Source: Trabulsiella odontotermitis
Lineage (GTDB): Bacteria > Pseudomonadota > Gammaproteobacteria > Enterobacterales > Enterobacteriaceae
Length of the DNA stretch: 64,000 nt
Reading direction: 5' to 3'
Assembly (NCBI RefSeq): GCF_030053895.1
Contig: NZ_CP125781.1
Coordinates: forward strand, 744,001 to 808,000
Positions 50,877 to 60,000 of the stretch are shown in pieces (the stretch's first letter is position 1; the number at the start of each line of letters is the position of its first letter). The notes beneath the pieces are model-generated. The model saw only the letters and a program-made list of their open reading frames with translations. It had not been told where the DNA came from and made no database searches. Made by a program: the position numbers and the translations under genes.

Positions 50877-52072
50877 GGAAGGTGCGAACAAGTTCCTGAT
50901 ATGAGATCATCATATTCATCCGGAGCGCATCCCAGAGGGACATCATGAGCCATCAACTCACCTTCGCCGATAGTGAATTCAGCACTAAGCGCCGTCAGAC
51001 CCGAAAAGAGATTTTCCTCTCCCGCATGGAGCAGATTCTGCCATGGCAAAACATGGTGGAAGTCATCGAGCCGTTTTATCCCAAGGCGGGCAATGGCCGA
51101 CGGCCCTATCCGCTGGAGACCATGCTGCGTATTCACTGCATGCAGCATTGGTACAACCTGAGCGACGGTGCCATGGAAGATGCCCTGTACGAAATCGCCT
51201 CCATGCGCCTGTTTGCCCGATTATCCCTGGATAGCGCCCTGCCGGATCGCACCACCATCATGAATTTCCGCCACCTGCTCGAGCAGCATCAACTGGCCCG
51301 TCAATTGTTCAAGACCATCAATCGCTGGCTGGCCGAAGCAGGCGTCATGATGACCCAAGGCACTTTGGTGGATGCCACCATCATTGAGGCACCCAGCTCT
51401 ACCAAGAACAAAGAGCAGCAACGCGATCCGGAGATGCATCAGACCAAGAAAGGCAATCAGTGGCACTTTGGCATGAAGGCCCACATTGGTGTCGATGCCA
51501 AGAGTGGCCTGACCCACAGCCTAGTCACCACCGCGGCCAACGAGCATGACCTCAATCAGCTGGGTAATCTGCTTCATGGAGAGGAGCAATTTGTCTCAGC
51601 CGATGCCGGCTACCAAGGAGCGCCACAGCGCGAGGAGCTGGCCGAGGTGGATGTGGACTGGCTGATCGCCGAGCGTCCCGGCAAGGTAAAAACCTTGAAG
51701 CAGCATCCGCGCAAGAACAAAACGGCCATCAACATCGAATACATGAAAGCCAGCATCCGTGCCAGGGTGGAGCACCCGTTTCGCATCATCAAGCGGCAGT
51801 TCGGCTTCGTGAAAGCCAGATACAAAGGGCTGCTGAAAAACGATAACCAACTGGCGATGTTATTCACCCTGGCCAACCTGTTTCGGGTGGACCAAATGAT
51901 ACGTCAGTGGGAGAGATCTCAGTAAAAACCGGAAATAACGCCAGAAATGGTGGAAAAAATAGCCTAAATAGGCTGATTCGATGTGTTTGCGGGAAAAAAA
52001 TCGGCCCAGATCCGCGAAATTTTAATCAGCGAGTCAGCTTGGGAAGAAATGACCTGCTTATTCGCACCTTCC
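50877..52072 (+). mobile_element. IS5 insertion sequence with CTAG target duplication
   Basis: The ends are GGAAGGTGCGAACAAG on the left and the near-perfect inverse CTTATTCGCACCTTCC on the right (one mismatch). CTAG is duplicated directly outside (50873-50876 and 52073-52076), which fits the IS5 C-(A/T)-A-(A/G) target rule. The length is about 1.2 kb and the transposase is intact, so this is a complete element. It lies between pcoA and pcoE1, in the promoter interval. The intact duplication shows simple insertion without later rearrangement. Confidence 0.97.
50945..51925 (+). CDS. insH: IS5 transposase InsH
   Basis: The 326-residue DDE transposase of IS5 is full length, with the DDE residues in VDATIIEAP, SADAGYQG and the C-terminal Glu region (RARVEHPFRIIKRQFG). 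It differs at only a few positions from the E. coli K-12 protein as I remember it. It is read rightward, away from pcoA and towards pcoE1. Confidence 0.97.
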   Translation: MSHQLTFADSEFSTKRRQTRKEIFLSRMEQILPWQNMVEVIEPFYPKAGNGRRPYPLETMLRIHCMQHWYNLSDGAMEDALYEIASMRLFARLSLDSALPDRTTIMNFRHLLEQHQLARQLFKTINRWLAEAGVMMTQGTLVDATIIEAPSSTKNKEQQRDPEMHQTKKGNQWHFGMKAHIGVDAKSGLTHSLVTTAANEHDLNQLGNLLHGEEQFVSADAGYQGAPQREELAEVDVDWLIAERPGKVKTLKQHPRKNKTAINIEYMKASIRARVEHPFRIIKRQFGFVKARYKGLLKNDNQLAMLFTLANLFRVDQMIRQWERSQ

Positions 52073-52096
52073 CTAGCACACCTTAAGAAACAAATT

Positions 52097-52133
52097 CATT
52101 ACAATCGTGTAATGTACATAGCTGTATTACATT
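52097..52133. promoter_or_regulatory. PcoR-type box between pcoA and pcoE1
   Basis: CATTACA and TGTAATG form a perfect 7-bp inverted repeat around four bases (52097-52114), matching the ATTACA/TGTAAT cop-box pattern of CopR/PcoR regulators. A further ATTACA half-site lies at 52126-52131. Before the IS5 arrived this box stood about 120 bases upstream of pcoA and the same distance from pcoE1, so it may serve both divergent genes. It is now 1.2 kb farther from pcoA. Confidence 0.6.
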
Positions 52134-52214
52134 TACGTCATCTTCCCCACAGGTTGATTATTTTTATATATGATCATAAGGACATCTTTTATGTACCTCA
52201 GAAGGTAATTACAC

Positions 52215-52664
52215 ATGAATATATTAATCACGACCACTGCGTTTACAGCTTTATTTTGTGGGGCAGCTTTTGCTCAGTCCAGTGATATTGCCCATGAAGC
52301 ACATCGATTTGTTAATAATGCCTCAGCCGTCAGTCATGTGAATTCCTCGACGCATGAAAACTTACCGGACAGGGTTAATAAAAACAACACGCCCTCATTC
52401 TCTGAAATGAATGAACATGAAAGGGCCATTGTTGCTCATTCATTTATGAACAACAGCGCGTCCTATGCGCATCAGAAAATGATTGAGGAACATAAAAAAA
52501 TGCTGTCCGGCAGTGATGCAAATTCAAAGACCTCGTCTTCTTCTTTTAACGAACTGAATGCCGGAGAAAAAGCCGCTCTCGTGCATGAGCAGGTCAATAA
52601 TGCCGGTGCGGAAGCACATCAGACGCAGGCAAGAAAGCTTCGCGGGCTGTATTCGACCAGGTAA
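52215..52664 (+). CDS. pcoE1: PcoE/SilE-like periplasmic metal-binding protein (pcoE1)
   Basis: The 149-residue product has a signal peptide (ILITTTAFTALFCGAAFA) and three related units with the pattern EMNEHERAIVAHSFMNNSASYAHQ, also seen in PcoE and SilE. It has fewer Met than PcoE but many His (HEAH, HQKM, EEHKKM). The likely role is periplasmic copper or silver buffering. It is divergent from pcoA and is called pcoE1 in descriptions of the copper/silver island. The ATG at 52215 follows GAAGG at about nine bases. Confidence 0.85.
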   Translation: MNILITTTAFTALFCGAAFAQSSDIAHEAHRFVNNASAVSHVNSSTHENLPDRVNKNNTPSFSEMNEHERAIVAHSFMNNSASYAHQKMIEEHKKMLSGSDANSKTSSSSFNELNAGEKAALVHEQVNNAGAEAHQTQARKLRGLYSTR

Positions 52665-52773
52665 CTGCAGGCGGGTTAGTGCTTAGCGTCAGGTGCGCAG
52701 CAGGGCTTTACTGACGGGTTACGTAGCAGGACATGAGCCCCATATTGCTCTGCCGTAACCTGTTTCAGTCCCG

Positions 52774-52860
52774 TTAATCATCACCGTCGGGCTGGTCATA
52801 CAGTTCCCAGAGCTTCAGGAGCAAACGGGAAACAAGATATGTTACAAAAATGACGACCAT
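52774..52860 (-). CDS. Possible 28-residue single-span membrane peptide
   Basis: Reading left from the ATG at 52860, an open frame encodes MVVIFVTYLVSRLLLKLWEL followed by YDQPDGDD. GGGAG sits nine bases upstream. The hydrophobic first two thirds with a charged end is typical of small membrane proteins that tune transporters. It lies between pcoE1 and pcoG on the opposite strand. No homologue is known to me; it may be chance. Confidence 0.35.
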   Translation of the reverse strand: MVVIFVTYLVSRLLLKLWELYDQPDGDD

Positions 52861-52952
52861 CAACGGTGCTCCCGATTAACTGACAGATGACACGCCTCCT
52901 GAAAACCCCTAGCATACGCCGCAGTGTTCATGCTAACGGCGAATTCCAGTAA

Positions 52953-53690
52953 ATGTATTCTACCGATGTCGTAAAAGAAAATGCCTACCTTTCAGCCACC
53001 CGCTCGGGGCTGGAATCGAACGAGATCGCTACTCTTCAGCGCTCCTTGCCTTCCCGGTTTAATCTGCGGCATTTGAAAAAAAATGAATCATTAAAACTCG
53101 TACTGCAAAAGAAAGCGGGAAAATCACGTGTCGTGGCCTATAAATTTACGTCCGGTTCATTTAATTACACGGCGTATCGTATATCAGATAAAAAGTTCTA
53201 TAACCTTTCCGATACTTCCGGGAAAGGCAGTCTCGATTATCCGTTACCGGCCACAGCAAGACTCAGTTCGCCTTTCAATCCTGCAAGACTTAACCCGGTA
53301 TCGGGAAAAGTGAGTCCCCATAATGGCATTGATTATTCCATGCCCATGAACACGAAAATAGTCAGCGTCATCGACGGAAAAATCACCCGGGCCGAATACA
53401 ACAGTACCATGGGATATTTTGTTGAAGTAACGGGAAAAGCCGGTGTTAAAACTCGCTATCTCCACCTCAATAAAATACTCGTTACTAAAGGGGCCAGGGT
53501 TACCCGGGGAGACGCTATTGCGTTATCCGGTAACAGCGGACGTTCATCCGGTCCTCATCTGCATTACGAGCTGGTCATCAATAACAATCCTGTTAACTCA
53601 CTGGCGTTCCGGGCAGCGGCACCCGCTGATAACAAACTTGAACAGCATGCCTTTGCGCATGCCAGAGACTACGAACGATACCTGGACTGA
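52953..53690 (+). CDS. pcoG: M23-family metallopeptidase-like protein PcoG
   Basis: The 245-residue product has an M23 (LytM) domain at about residues 110-225: HNGIDYSMP gives the first His and Asp zinc ligands and HLHYE the HxH motif, as in the murein endopeptidase MepM. The N-terminal 100 residues resemble the domain before the catalytic part of MepM, but no signal peptide or LysM is present, so export is unexplained and a lost 5' part is possible. Its role in metal resistance is not known. A strong hairpin follows its stop. Confidence 0.85.
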   Translation: MYSTDVVKENAYLSATRSGLESNEIATLQRSLPSRFNLRHLKKNESLKLVLQKKAGKSRVVAYKFTSGSFNYTAYRISDKKFYNLSDTSGKGSLDYPLPATARLSSPFNPARLNPVSGKVSPHNGIDYSMPMNTKIVSVIDGKITRAEYNSTMGYFVEVTGKAGVKTRYLHLNKILVTKGARVTRGDAIALSGNSGRSSGPHLHYELVINNNPVNSLAFRAAAPADNKLEQHAFAHARDYERYLD

Positions 53691-53693
53691 TAA

Positions 53694-53714
53694 CGGGGCC
53701 GCGACGCGGCCCCG
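53694..53714. terminator. Strong hairpin between pcoG and the DUF2933 gene
   Basis: CGGGGCCGC (53694-53702) pairs perfectly with GCGGCCCCG (53706-53714) around GAC. It lies between converging genes; a T-run follows on the plus strand about 14 bases later, so it may end both transcripts. Confidence 0.75.
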
Positions 53715-53723
53715 TCTGCCGGA

Positions 53724-53921
53724 TTAATTTTTTTTATCGTTTTCACTTCCTTGATGTTGATGATCTCCATGCCCTCCGTGGCCGTGGAAAAGATGCATTA
53801 GCGGGCAGACCAGCAATAACAGATATGGCCAGTAACCTGCCACATGTGACCAGTGTTCGCGCAGGAGGGCAAATGCCGCGATCGCGGCGACAGCAATAAG
53901 CGCATAGGTGGTACTTTTCAT
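53724..53921 (-). CDS. DUF2933 small membrane protein downstream of silP
   Basis: The 65-residue product has two short hydrophobic segments (YALIAVAAIAAFALL and WPYLLLLVCPLMHLF) and a His/Gly-rich tail (HGHGGHGDHQHQ), which suits metal binding. DUF2933 proteins commonly sit beside copper-transporting ATPases. It follows silP by 40 bases and is probably the last gene of the silCFBAGP transcript. Confidence 0.85.
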   Translation of the reverse strand: MKSTTYALIAVAAIAAFALLREHWSHVAGYWPYLLLLVCPLMHLFHGHGGHGDHQHQGSENDKKN

Positions 53922-53961
53922 ACTGGACTCCTTCTGTTCGTAACAGCCCCTTCACTCAGTG

Positions 53962-56403
53962 TTATTTCCCGAGCCTGACACTTTTCAGACGCAACGCATT
54001 CACAATGACGCTGACGGAGGAAAGAGCCATGGCCGCCGCCGCAATAACTGGCGACAGCAGTATTCCATACACAGGATAAAGCAGACCTGCAGCCACAGGC
54101 ACGCCAAGTGCGTTGTAGATAAATGCAAAAAACAGATTCTGTCGGATATTTTTCATGGTGATTTCTGACAGATGACGGGCCCTGTTCAGTATCATCAAGT
54201 CGCCTTTGAGAAGGGTGACTCCGGCACTTTCAATTGCCACATCTGTACCCGTTCCCATGGCTATACCCACGTCAGCCGCTGCCAGCGCCGGGGCATCATT
54301 CACACCGTCTCCGGCCATCGCAACCACATGGCCAGACGCTTTCAGTCGGGTTATCACTGCTTTTTTGCCATCCGGCAGAATCCCGGCTTCAACCTCATCT
54401 ATTCCCAGTTTCCGTGCGACTGCTTCAGCGGTAAGCTGGTTATCCCCGGTGAGCATAACGATGCGGATCCCCGCCTGACGCAAAGCTTTAAGCGCATCCG
54501 GCGTGGTTGCTTTCACGGGATCCGAGATAGCTATCAGGCCTGCAAGGTGCCCGTCTGTGGCCACATAGATAACGGTAGCGCCTTCCATCCGCAACGTATC
54601 CGCAACGGCCTTTTGATTATCAATAACGATACTGTTTTCCTGCATAGCCAGTTCATTACCAATAACAACCCGTTGACCTTCGACATCGCCTGAGACACCT
54701 TTACCCGACGGCGCATTGAAATGAGTGACTGCGGGTATTGCGATCCCCTTTTCCTGTGCTGCTTTAACTACTGCCATACCCAGCGGATGCTGCGAGCCTT
54801 TTTCCACTGCGGCCGTTACACGCAAAAGAGATGTTTCCCCACCCGGATTGAGACTGATAATCCCTGTCACCGTCGGCGAACCTTCCGTGAGCGTGCCTGT
54901 TTTGTCGACAACCAGCGTGTCCACTTTTTCAAGACGCTCAAGGGCTTCGGCATTCTTGATTAACACCCCGGCCTGGGCTCCTTTGCCCACCCCCACCATT
55001 ATCGACATCGGCGTGGCCAGCCCCAGCGCGCAGGGACAGGCAATAATCAGGACCGACACAGCCGCAATGAGACCGTGCGCCATCCTGGGCTCGGGCCCCC
55101 AGACAGACCAGATCATGAAAGCAACAACCGCGATAAGTATCACCAGAGGAACAAACCAGCCTGAAACGCTGTCAGCCATTCTCTGGATGGGGGCCCGCGA
55201 ACGCTGTGCATCAGCGACCATCTGAACAATTCGTGAGAGCATCGTTTCATCACCGACTTTCTCTGCACGGATGATAAGACTACCTGTCTGATTAATGGTC
55301 CCCCCGATGACAGGGTCACCCTCCGTTTTGGTAACAGGCATAGATTCCCCGGTCACCATCGATTCATCAACGGTTGTTTTGCCTTCGACCACGATACCGT
55401 CGACCGGAATACTCTCTCCAGGTCTGATGCGGAGCTTATCGCCAGGCAGGACATCTTCCGCATTAATATCCGTTTCATGACCGTCTTGATCCAGCCGCCT
55501 GGCGGTTTTGGGGGCAAGGTTAAGAAGCGCAGTAATGGCACCTGAGGTTTGTTCCCTTGCCCGCAATTCAAGGACCTGTCCCAGCAGAACAAGCACCGTA
55601 ATAACAGCTGCGGCTTCAAAATAAATGGCCACCAGGCCATCCATGTTTCTGAACGATGCAGGAAACCAGGAGGGGAAGACGGTTGCAATGACGCTGTAAA
55701 CCCAGGCTACGCCGGTCCCCATTGCAACAAGGGTAAACATATTCAGGGAGCGGTTACGTAACGACATTCCGGCCCGGGCGAAGAATGGCCAGCCACACCA
55801 CAAAACGACAGGAGAGGCCAGAAGTAACTGCAGCCATGTGTTGTACTGTGGCGGTACTGTATTCCTCAAAGCGGGAAACAGATGAGAACCCATTTCGAGT
55901 ATCAGAACCGGAAACGCCAGCAACAACCCCAGCCAGAAGCGTCTTGTCATGTCGCGAAGTTCATCACTCGTCCCCGTGGATGCCGTAGCTACGAGCGGCT
56001 CCAGTGCCATTCCACAGACAGGACAGCTTCCGGGACCACTACGGCGTATCTCCGGATGCATCGGACATGTCCACACACCTTCAGAAATCTCTTTCTCCGC
56101 CTGGCGGTGAGACTGTTTTATCTTATCAGGGCTGACTTCATGGTGGTCGTGGTGATGGTGATGTTCACTGGCATCTTCGGTAAAATAATGATCGGGATGG
56201 GCTTTAAATTTGCTCTCACAGCTGGCGGAGCAGAAATAAAGCTGATGGTCCTGGTATCGAATGCTGCTGTGCGCCTTGTCAGGCAGGATGACCATCCCGC
56301 ACACGGGATCTCTCACCTTATGCAATGCGTGACTCTCGTCCGGGGATGATGTCTGCTCAGAAGCAGTCTGGTTGTTATGTTCCACTGCATTGTCATTTTT
56401 CAC
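53962..56403 (-). CDS. silP: Silver/copper-transporting P1B ATPase SilP
   Basis: SilP pumps Ag(I)/Cu(I) from cytoplasm to periplasm. The 813-residue product has a TRASH/YHS-like domain (VRDPVCGMVILPDKAHSS, then YFCSASCESKF), a His-rich stretch, a second metal-binding segment (WTCPMHPEIRRSGPGSCPVCGMALEPL), eight membrane segments, the CPC motif (about residue 456), DKTGT (about residue 497) and GDGVNDAPAL. The start is taken as the GTG at 56403, eight bases after AAGGAG; an ATG ten codons upstream (56433) would give about 823 residues. Confidence 0.95.
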   Translation of the reverse strand: MKNDNAVEHNNQTASEQTSSPDESHALHKVRDPVCGMVILPDKAHSSIRYQDHQLYFCSASCESKFKAHPDHYFTEDASEHHHHHDHHEVSPDKIKQSHRQAEKEISEGVWTCPMHPEIRRSGPGSCPVCGMALEPLVATASTGTSDELRDMTRRFWLGLLLAFPVLILEMGSHLFPALRNTVPPQYNTWLQLLLASPVVLWCGWPFFARAGMSLRNRSLNMFTLVAMGTGVAWVYSVIATVFPSWFPASFRNMDGLVAIYFEAAAVITVLVLLGQVLELRAREQTSGAITALLNLAPKTARRLDQDGHETDINAEDVLPGDKLRIRPGESIPVDGIVVEGKTTVDESMVTGESMPVTKTEGDPVIGGTINQTGSLIIRAEKVGDETMLSRIVQMVADAQRSRAPIQRMADSVSGWFVPLVILIAVVAFMIWSVWGPEPRMAHGLIAAVSVLIIACPCALGLATPMSIMVGVGKGAQAGVLIKNAEALERLEKVDTLVVDKTGTLTEGSPTVTGIISLNPGGETSLLRVTAAVEKGSQHPLGMAVVKAAQEKGIAIPAVTHFNAPSGKGVSGDVEGQRVVIGNELAMQENSIVIDNQKAVADTLRMEGATVIYVATDGHLAGLIAISDPVKATTPDALKALRQAGIRIVMLTGDNQLTAEAVARKLGIDEVEAGILPDGKKAVITRLKASGHVVAMAGDGVNDAPALAAADVGIAMGTGTDVAIESAGVTLLKGDLMILNRARHLSEITMKNIRQNLFFAFIYNALGVPVAAGLLYPVYGILLSPVIAAAAMALSSVSVIVNALRLKSVRLGK

Positions 56404-56530
56404 AGTAACTCTCCTTATGCATATCTGAAGCATTTTCTGTCTTCAGGATATGTCATGGATGCGATTACCACGAATGCCGCCGGCATAAGAGTGCCTGCTG
56501 CCGGCGTCCCGTTATCAGCCGTTCCGCTGA

Positions 56531-56971
56531 CTATTCGATTCGCTGGAAGACTTTTTTACTGCCCTCCGGTGAGAATGCGATAACATCGTAAGCCTCTTTT
56601 CGGGCCCCCATCTCCATTCCCGGACTTCCTGCTGGCATACCGGGGGTGGCGAGACCGTATATACCCGAACCAGACTGCATGGCCTTATGTATCGTTGCCG
56701 CAGGCACATGGCCTTCAATGATCAAATTACCTACAACCGCGGTATGACAACTTCGTAGTCCAGCAGGAACAGCATGCTTTTCTTTCAGGGCTGACAGCGC
56801 CTGATCATTCATGACGTGAGTTCGCACTTCGAACCCGTCTTTTTCCATCGCTTTGCCCCACAGGGAACAACAGCCACAGTTTTCAGATTTGTACATATCA
56901 ATGACTTTTTCACTCGCCATTGCAGGCAGTGACAGGCCGAGAGCCAGGGCCATTAGAACCACTTTTTTCAT
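56531..56971 (-). CDS. silG: DUF411 metal-binding protein SilG
   Basis: The 146-residue product has a signal peptide (VVLMALALGLSLPAMA) and a DUF411 domain with a CGCC motif (SENCGCCSLWGKAMEKDGFEV) and a later CHTAVV Cys-His pair, plus a Met-rich end (GMPAGSPGMEMG). It is likely a periplasmic Cu/Ag binder. It lies between silA and silP, in the place of the former ORF105. The ATG at 56971 follows GAGGTG. Confidence 0.88.
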   Translation of the reverse strand: MKKVVLMALALGLSLPAMASEKVIDMYKSENCGCCSLWGKAMEKDGFEVRTHVMNDQALSALKEKHAVPAGLRSCHTAVVGNLIIEGHVPAATIHKAMQSGSGIYGLATPGMPAGSPGMEMGARKEAYDVIAFSPEGSKKVFQRIE

Positions 56972-56999
56972 ACTCACCTCTGTATATTATCGATATAAA

Positions 57000-57049
57000 C
57001 CCTGACGTCAGGGTGAATCAGTGCAGAAGGACGCCCACTGGGGGCGCCC
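57000..57049. repeat. Perfect palindrome plus hairpin between silA and silG
   Basis: CCCTGACGTCAGGG at 57000-57013 is a perfect 14-bp palindrome. A second hairpin pairs GGACGCCC (57029-57036) with GGGCGCCC (57042-57049). Together they may act as a processing or attenuating structure that lowers silG and silP expression relative to silCFBA, or as an operator. Confidence 0.5.
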
Positions 57050-57057
57050 TTTCAGGG

Positions 57058-60000
57058 TTATGACACGCTTTTTTTATGTCTGCGCAGCCAGATTAATTTG
57101 TAGGCGGCAGGAATAATGAACAGGGACAGCAGCGGAGCCGTGATCATCCCACCAATCATTGGCGCAGCAATACGGCTCATGACTTCTGAACCTGCGCCGG
57201 TTCCCCAGAGTATTGGCAGCAGACCCGCAATGATCACCGCCACGGTCATGGCTTTCGGCCGGACACGCAGTACGGCACCATGATAGAGGGCTTCATCAAG
57301 ACCTTCCGGTGTGAACGTCTCTTTACGGGACAATTCCGGGTGCGCTTCAATGGCATGACGCAGATACATCAGCATGACCACGCCAAACTCTGCTGCCACC
57401 CCGGCCAGGGCGATAAACCCGGTTCCGGTCGCCACTGACATATGGAAGCCCTGCCAGTACAGGAACCATATTCCGCCAACCAGGGCGAACGGCAGGCTCA
57501 TCAGGATCAGCAGGGCTTCGTCAACCCGGCGGAATGCCAGATACAACAGGATGAAAATGATCATCACCGTCATCGGCACCATCAGCTTCAGTTTCTTGTT
57601 GGCATGCTCAAGCAGTTCAAACTGTCCGGAGAATGCCACACTGGTTCCCGGTCTCAGTTTCACTTTCTCGCTGATGGCCGTCTTAATGTCGTTAACCACC
57701 GACACCATGTCCCTGCCGCGGGCATCAACATAAATCCAGCTGGCTGGCCGGGCATTTTCGGTTTTCAGCATGGTTGGTCCAGAAACGACGTTAATATCCG
57801 CGACATCGCCCAGCGTGATCTGCTGCTTCATCGGGGTCAGGATCGGCATCTGTTTCAGCGCCTGCGGACTGTTCCGGTAATCCTGCGGGTAGCGAATGTT
57901 AATAGGGTACCGGGCCACCCCTTCAACCGTCTCACCCACCATAGCACCTCCGATTGCTGAAGAGACGAACAGCTGGACATCACCTACCGTCATCCCGTAG
58001 CGGGAGGCTTTCTCCCGGTTGATATCGATATCGATGTAGCGCCCGCCCTCAAGTCGCTCAGCCAGGACAGACACCACGCCAGGCACGGTTTTGGCTACCG
58101 CCTCGATACTCTGCGCCGTCGCGTCGATATCGGACAGAACAGTCCCGGACACTTTGATACCTATCGGGCTTTTGATCCCGGTTGAGAGCATATCAATACG
58201 GTTACGGATAGGCGGCACCCAGAGGTTTGCCAGACCCGGTAAACGGACTGTCCTGTCGAGTTCATCAATAATCTTGTCAATTGTCATGCCGGGACGCCAC
58301 TGATCCTCAGGTTTGAGCTGGATCGTGGTTTCCACCATTTCGAGCGGCGCGGAATCCGTTGCGGTCTCTGCTTTACCGGTCTTGCCAAATACAGAAGCCA
58401 CTTCAGGAACGCTTTTGATTAACTTGTCTGTTGTCTGCAGGAGCGCTGCAGCTTCTGCCGGAGAGACGCCAGGCAAGGTCGACGGCATATACAGCAGATC
58501 GCCCTCGTTAATCTTCGGCAGAAATTCACCGCCCACCTGACTCAGTGGCCAGATAACCGTGAAAATGGACAAGGCCGCAACCAGCAGGGTTGTTTTTGGC
58601 CAGTGGAGGACCCGCAGCAGCAAAGGATGATACGCTTTGATCAGCACCCGGTTCAGGGGGTTACTTGTCTCGGCAGGAATTTTCCCCCGGATCCAGAATC
58701 CCATCAGAATAGGAATGACGATGATGGCCAGTGCGGCCGCTCCCGCCATGGAGTACGTTTTCGTGAATGCCAGCGGGCCAAACAGACGACCTTCCTGCCC
58801 TTCCAGGGTAAAGATAGGAATAAAGGACAGGGTGATGATCAGCAGGCTAATGAACAACGCGGGTCCCACTTCCACGGAGGCGTCGGTAATCACCTTCCAG
58901 CGGGTGGCGTTGTCAATCTGCTCACCCGGATGCTGATGATCCCACTCCTCAAGCCGTTTGTGCGCATTTTCAATCATCACAATGGCGGCATCCACCATCG
59001 CACCGACGGCAATCGCTATCCCTCCCAGCGACATGATATTGGCGTTCAGTCCCTGGAAGTGCATGACGATAAAGGCGATACACAGGCCAAGCGGCAGAGA
59101 GATAATCGCCACCAGGGCAGAACGTACGTGCCACAGGAACAGAGCACAGACGATGGCCACCACGATAAACTCTTCCAGAAGTTTGGAACTGAGGTTATCA
59201 ATCGCCCGGTCGATTAACTGGCTGCGATCGTAGGTGGTCACGATTTCAACGCCTTCCGGCAGGCTGGCCTTCAGCGTCTCCAGTTTATCCCTCACTGCCG
59301 TGATAACGTCGCGCGCATTTTTACCCGACCGCAGGATCACCACGCCGCCAGCGACTTCTCCCTGGCCGTTCAGCTCGGCAATACCACGCCTCATTTCGGG
59401 CCCGGTCTGCACGCGGGCAACATCCCGCAGATAAACCGGCACGCCGTTCTCACCTGTTTTCAGGACGATGTTATTAAAATCATCAATGCTCTGAAGATAA
59501 CCGCTGGCACGGACCATATACTCCGCTTCGGCCATTTCAACGGATGAGCCACCGGCCTCCTGGTTAGACGATTCAAGTGCCTGTTTCACTTCGGGCAGGC
59601 TGATACCGTACTGGGACAGTTTTACCGGATTGACCTGAATCTGGTACTGTTTCACCACGCCGCCAACCGAAGCGACCTCAGCCACGTTCGGGATGGTTTT
59701 CAGCTCAAATTTCAGGAACCAGTCCTGCAGAGAGCGCAGTTCTGAAAGGTCGTGTTTTCCGTTGCGATCGACAAGGGCATATTCAAAAATCCAGCCCACA
59801 CCCGTGGCATCAGGACCGATTTCAGAACTCACACCGGCAGGCAGTTTTCCCTGAACCTGATTCAGATATTCCAGCACGCGGGAACGGGCCCAGTACAGAT
59901 CGGTGCCGTCTTCAAAAATGACATACACATACGAATCCCCGAACTGTGAAAAACCACGCACGGTTTTTGCGCCAGGTACGGACAGCATGGTGGTGGTAAG

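Noticed and set aside
54172..54693. Rightward open frames opposite silP and silA
   Set aside because: They lie wholly inside well-supported metal-transport genes and show no family pattern.
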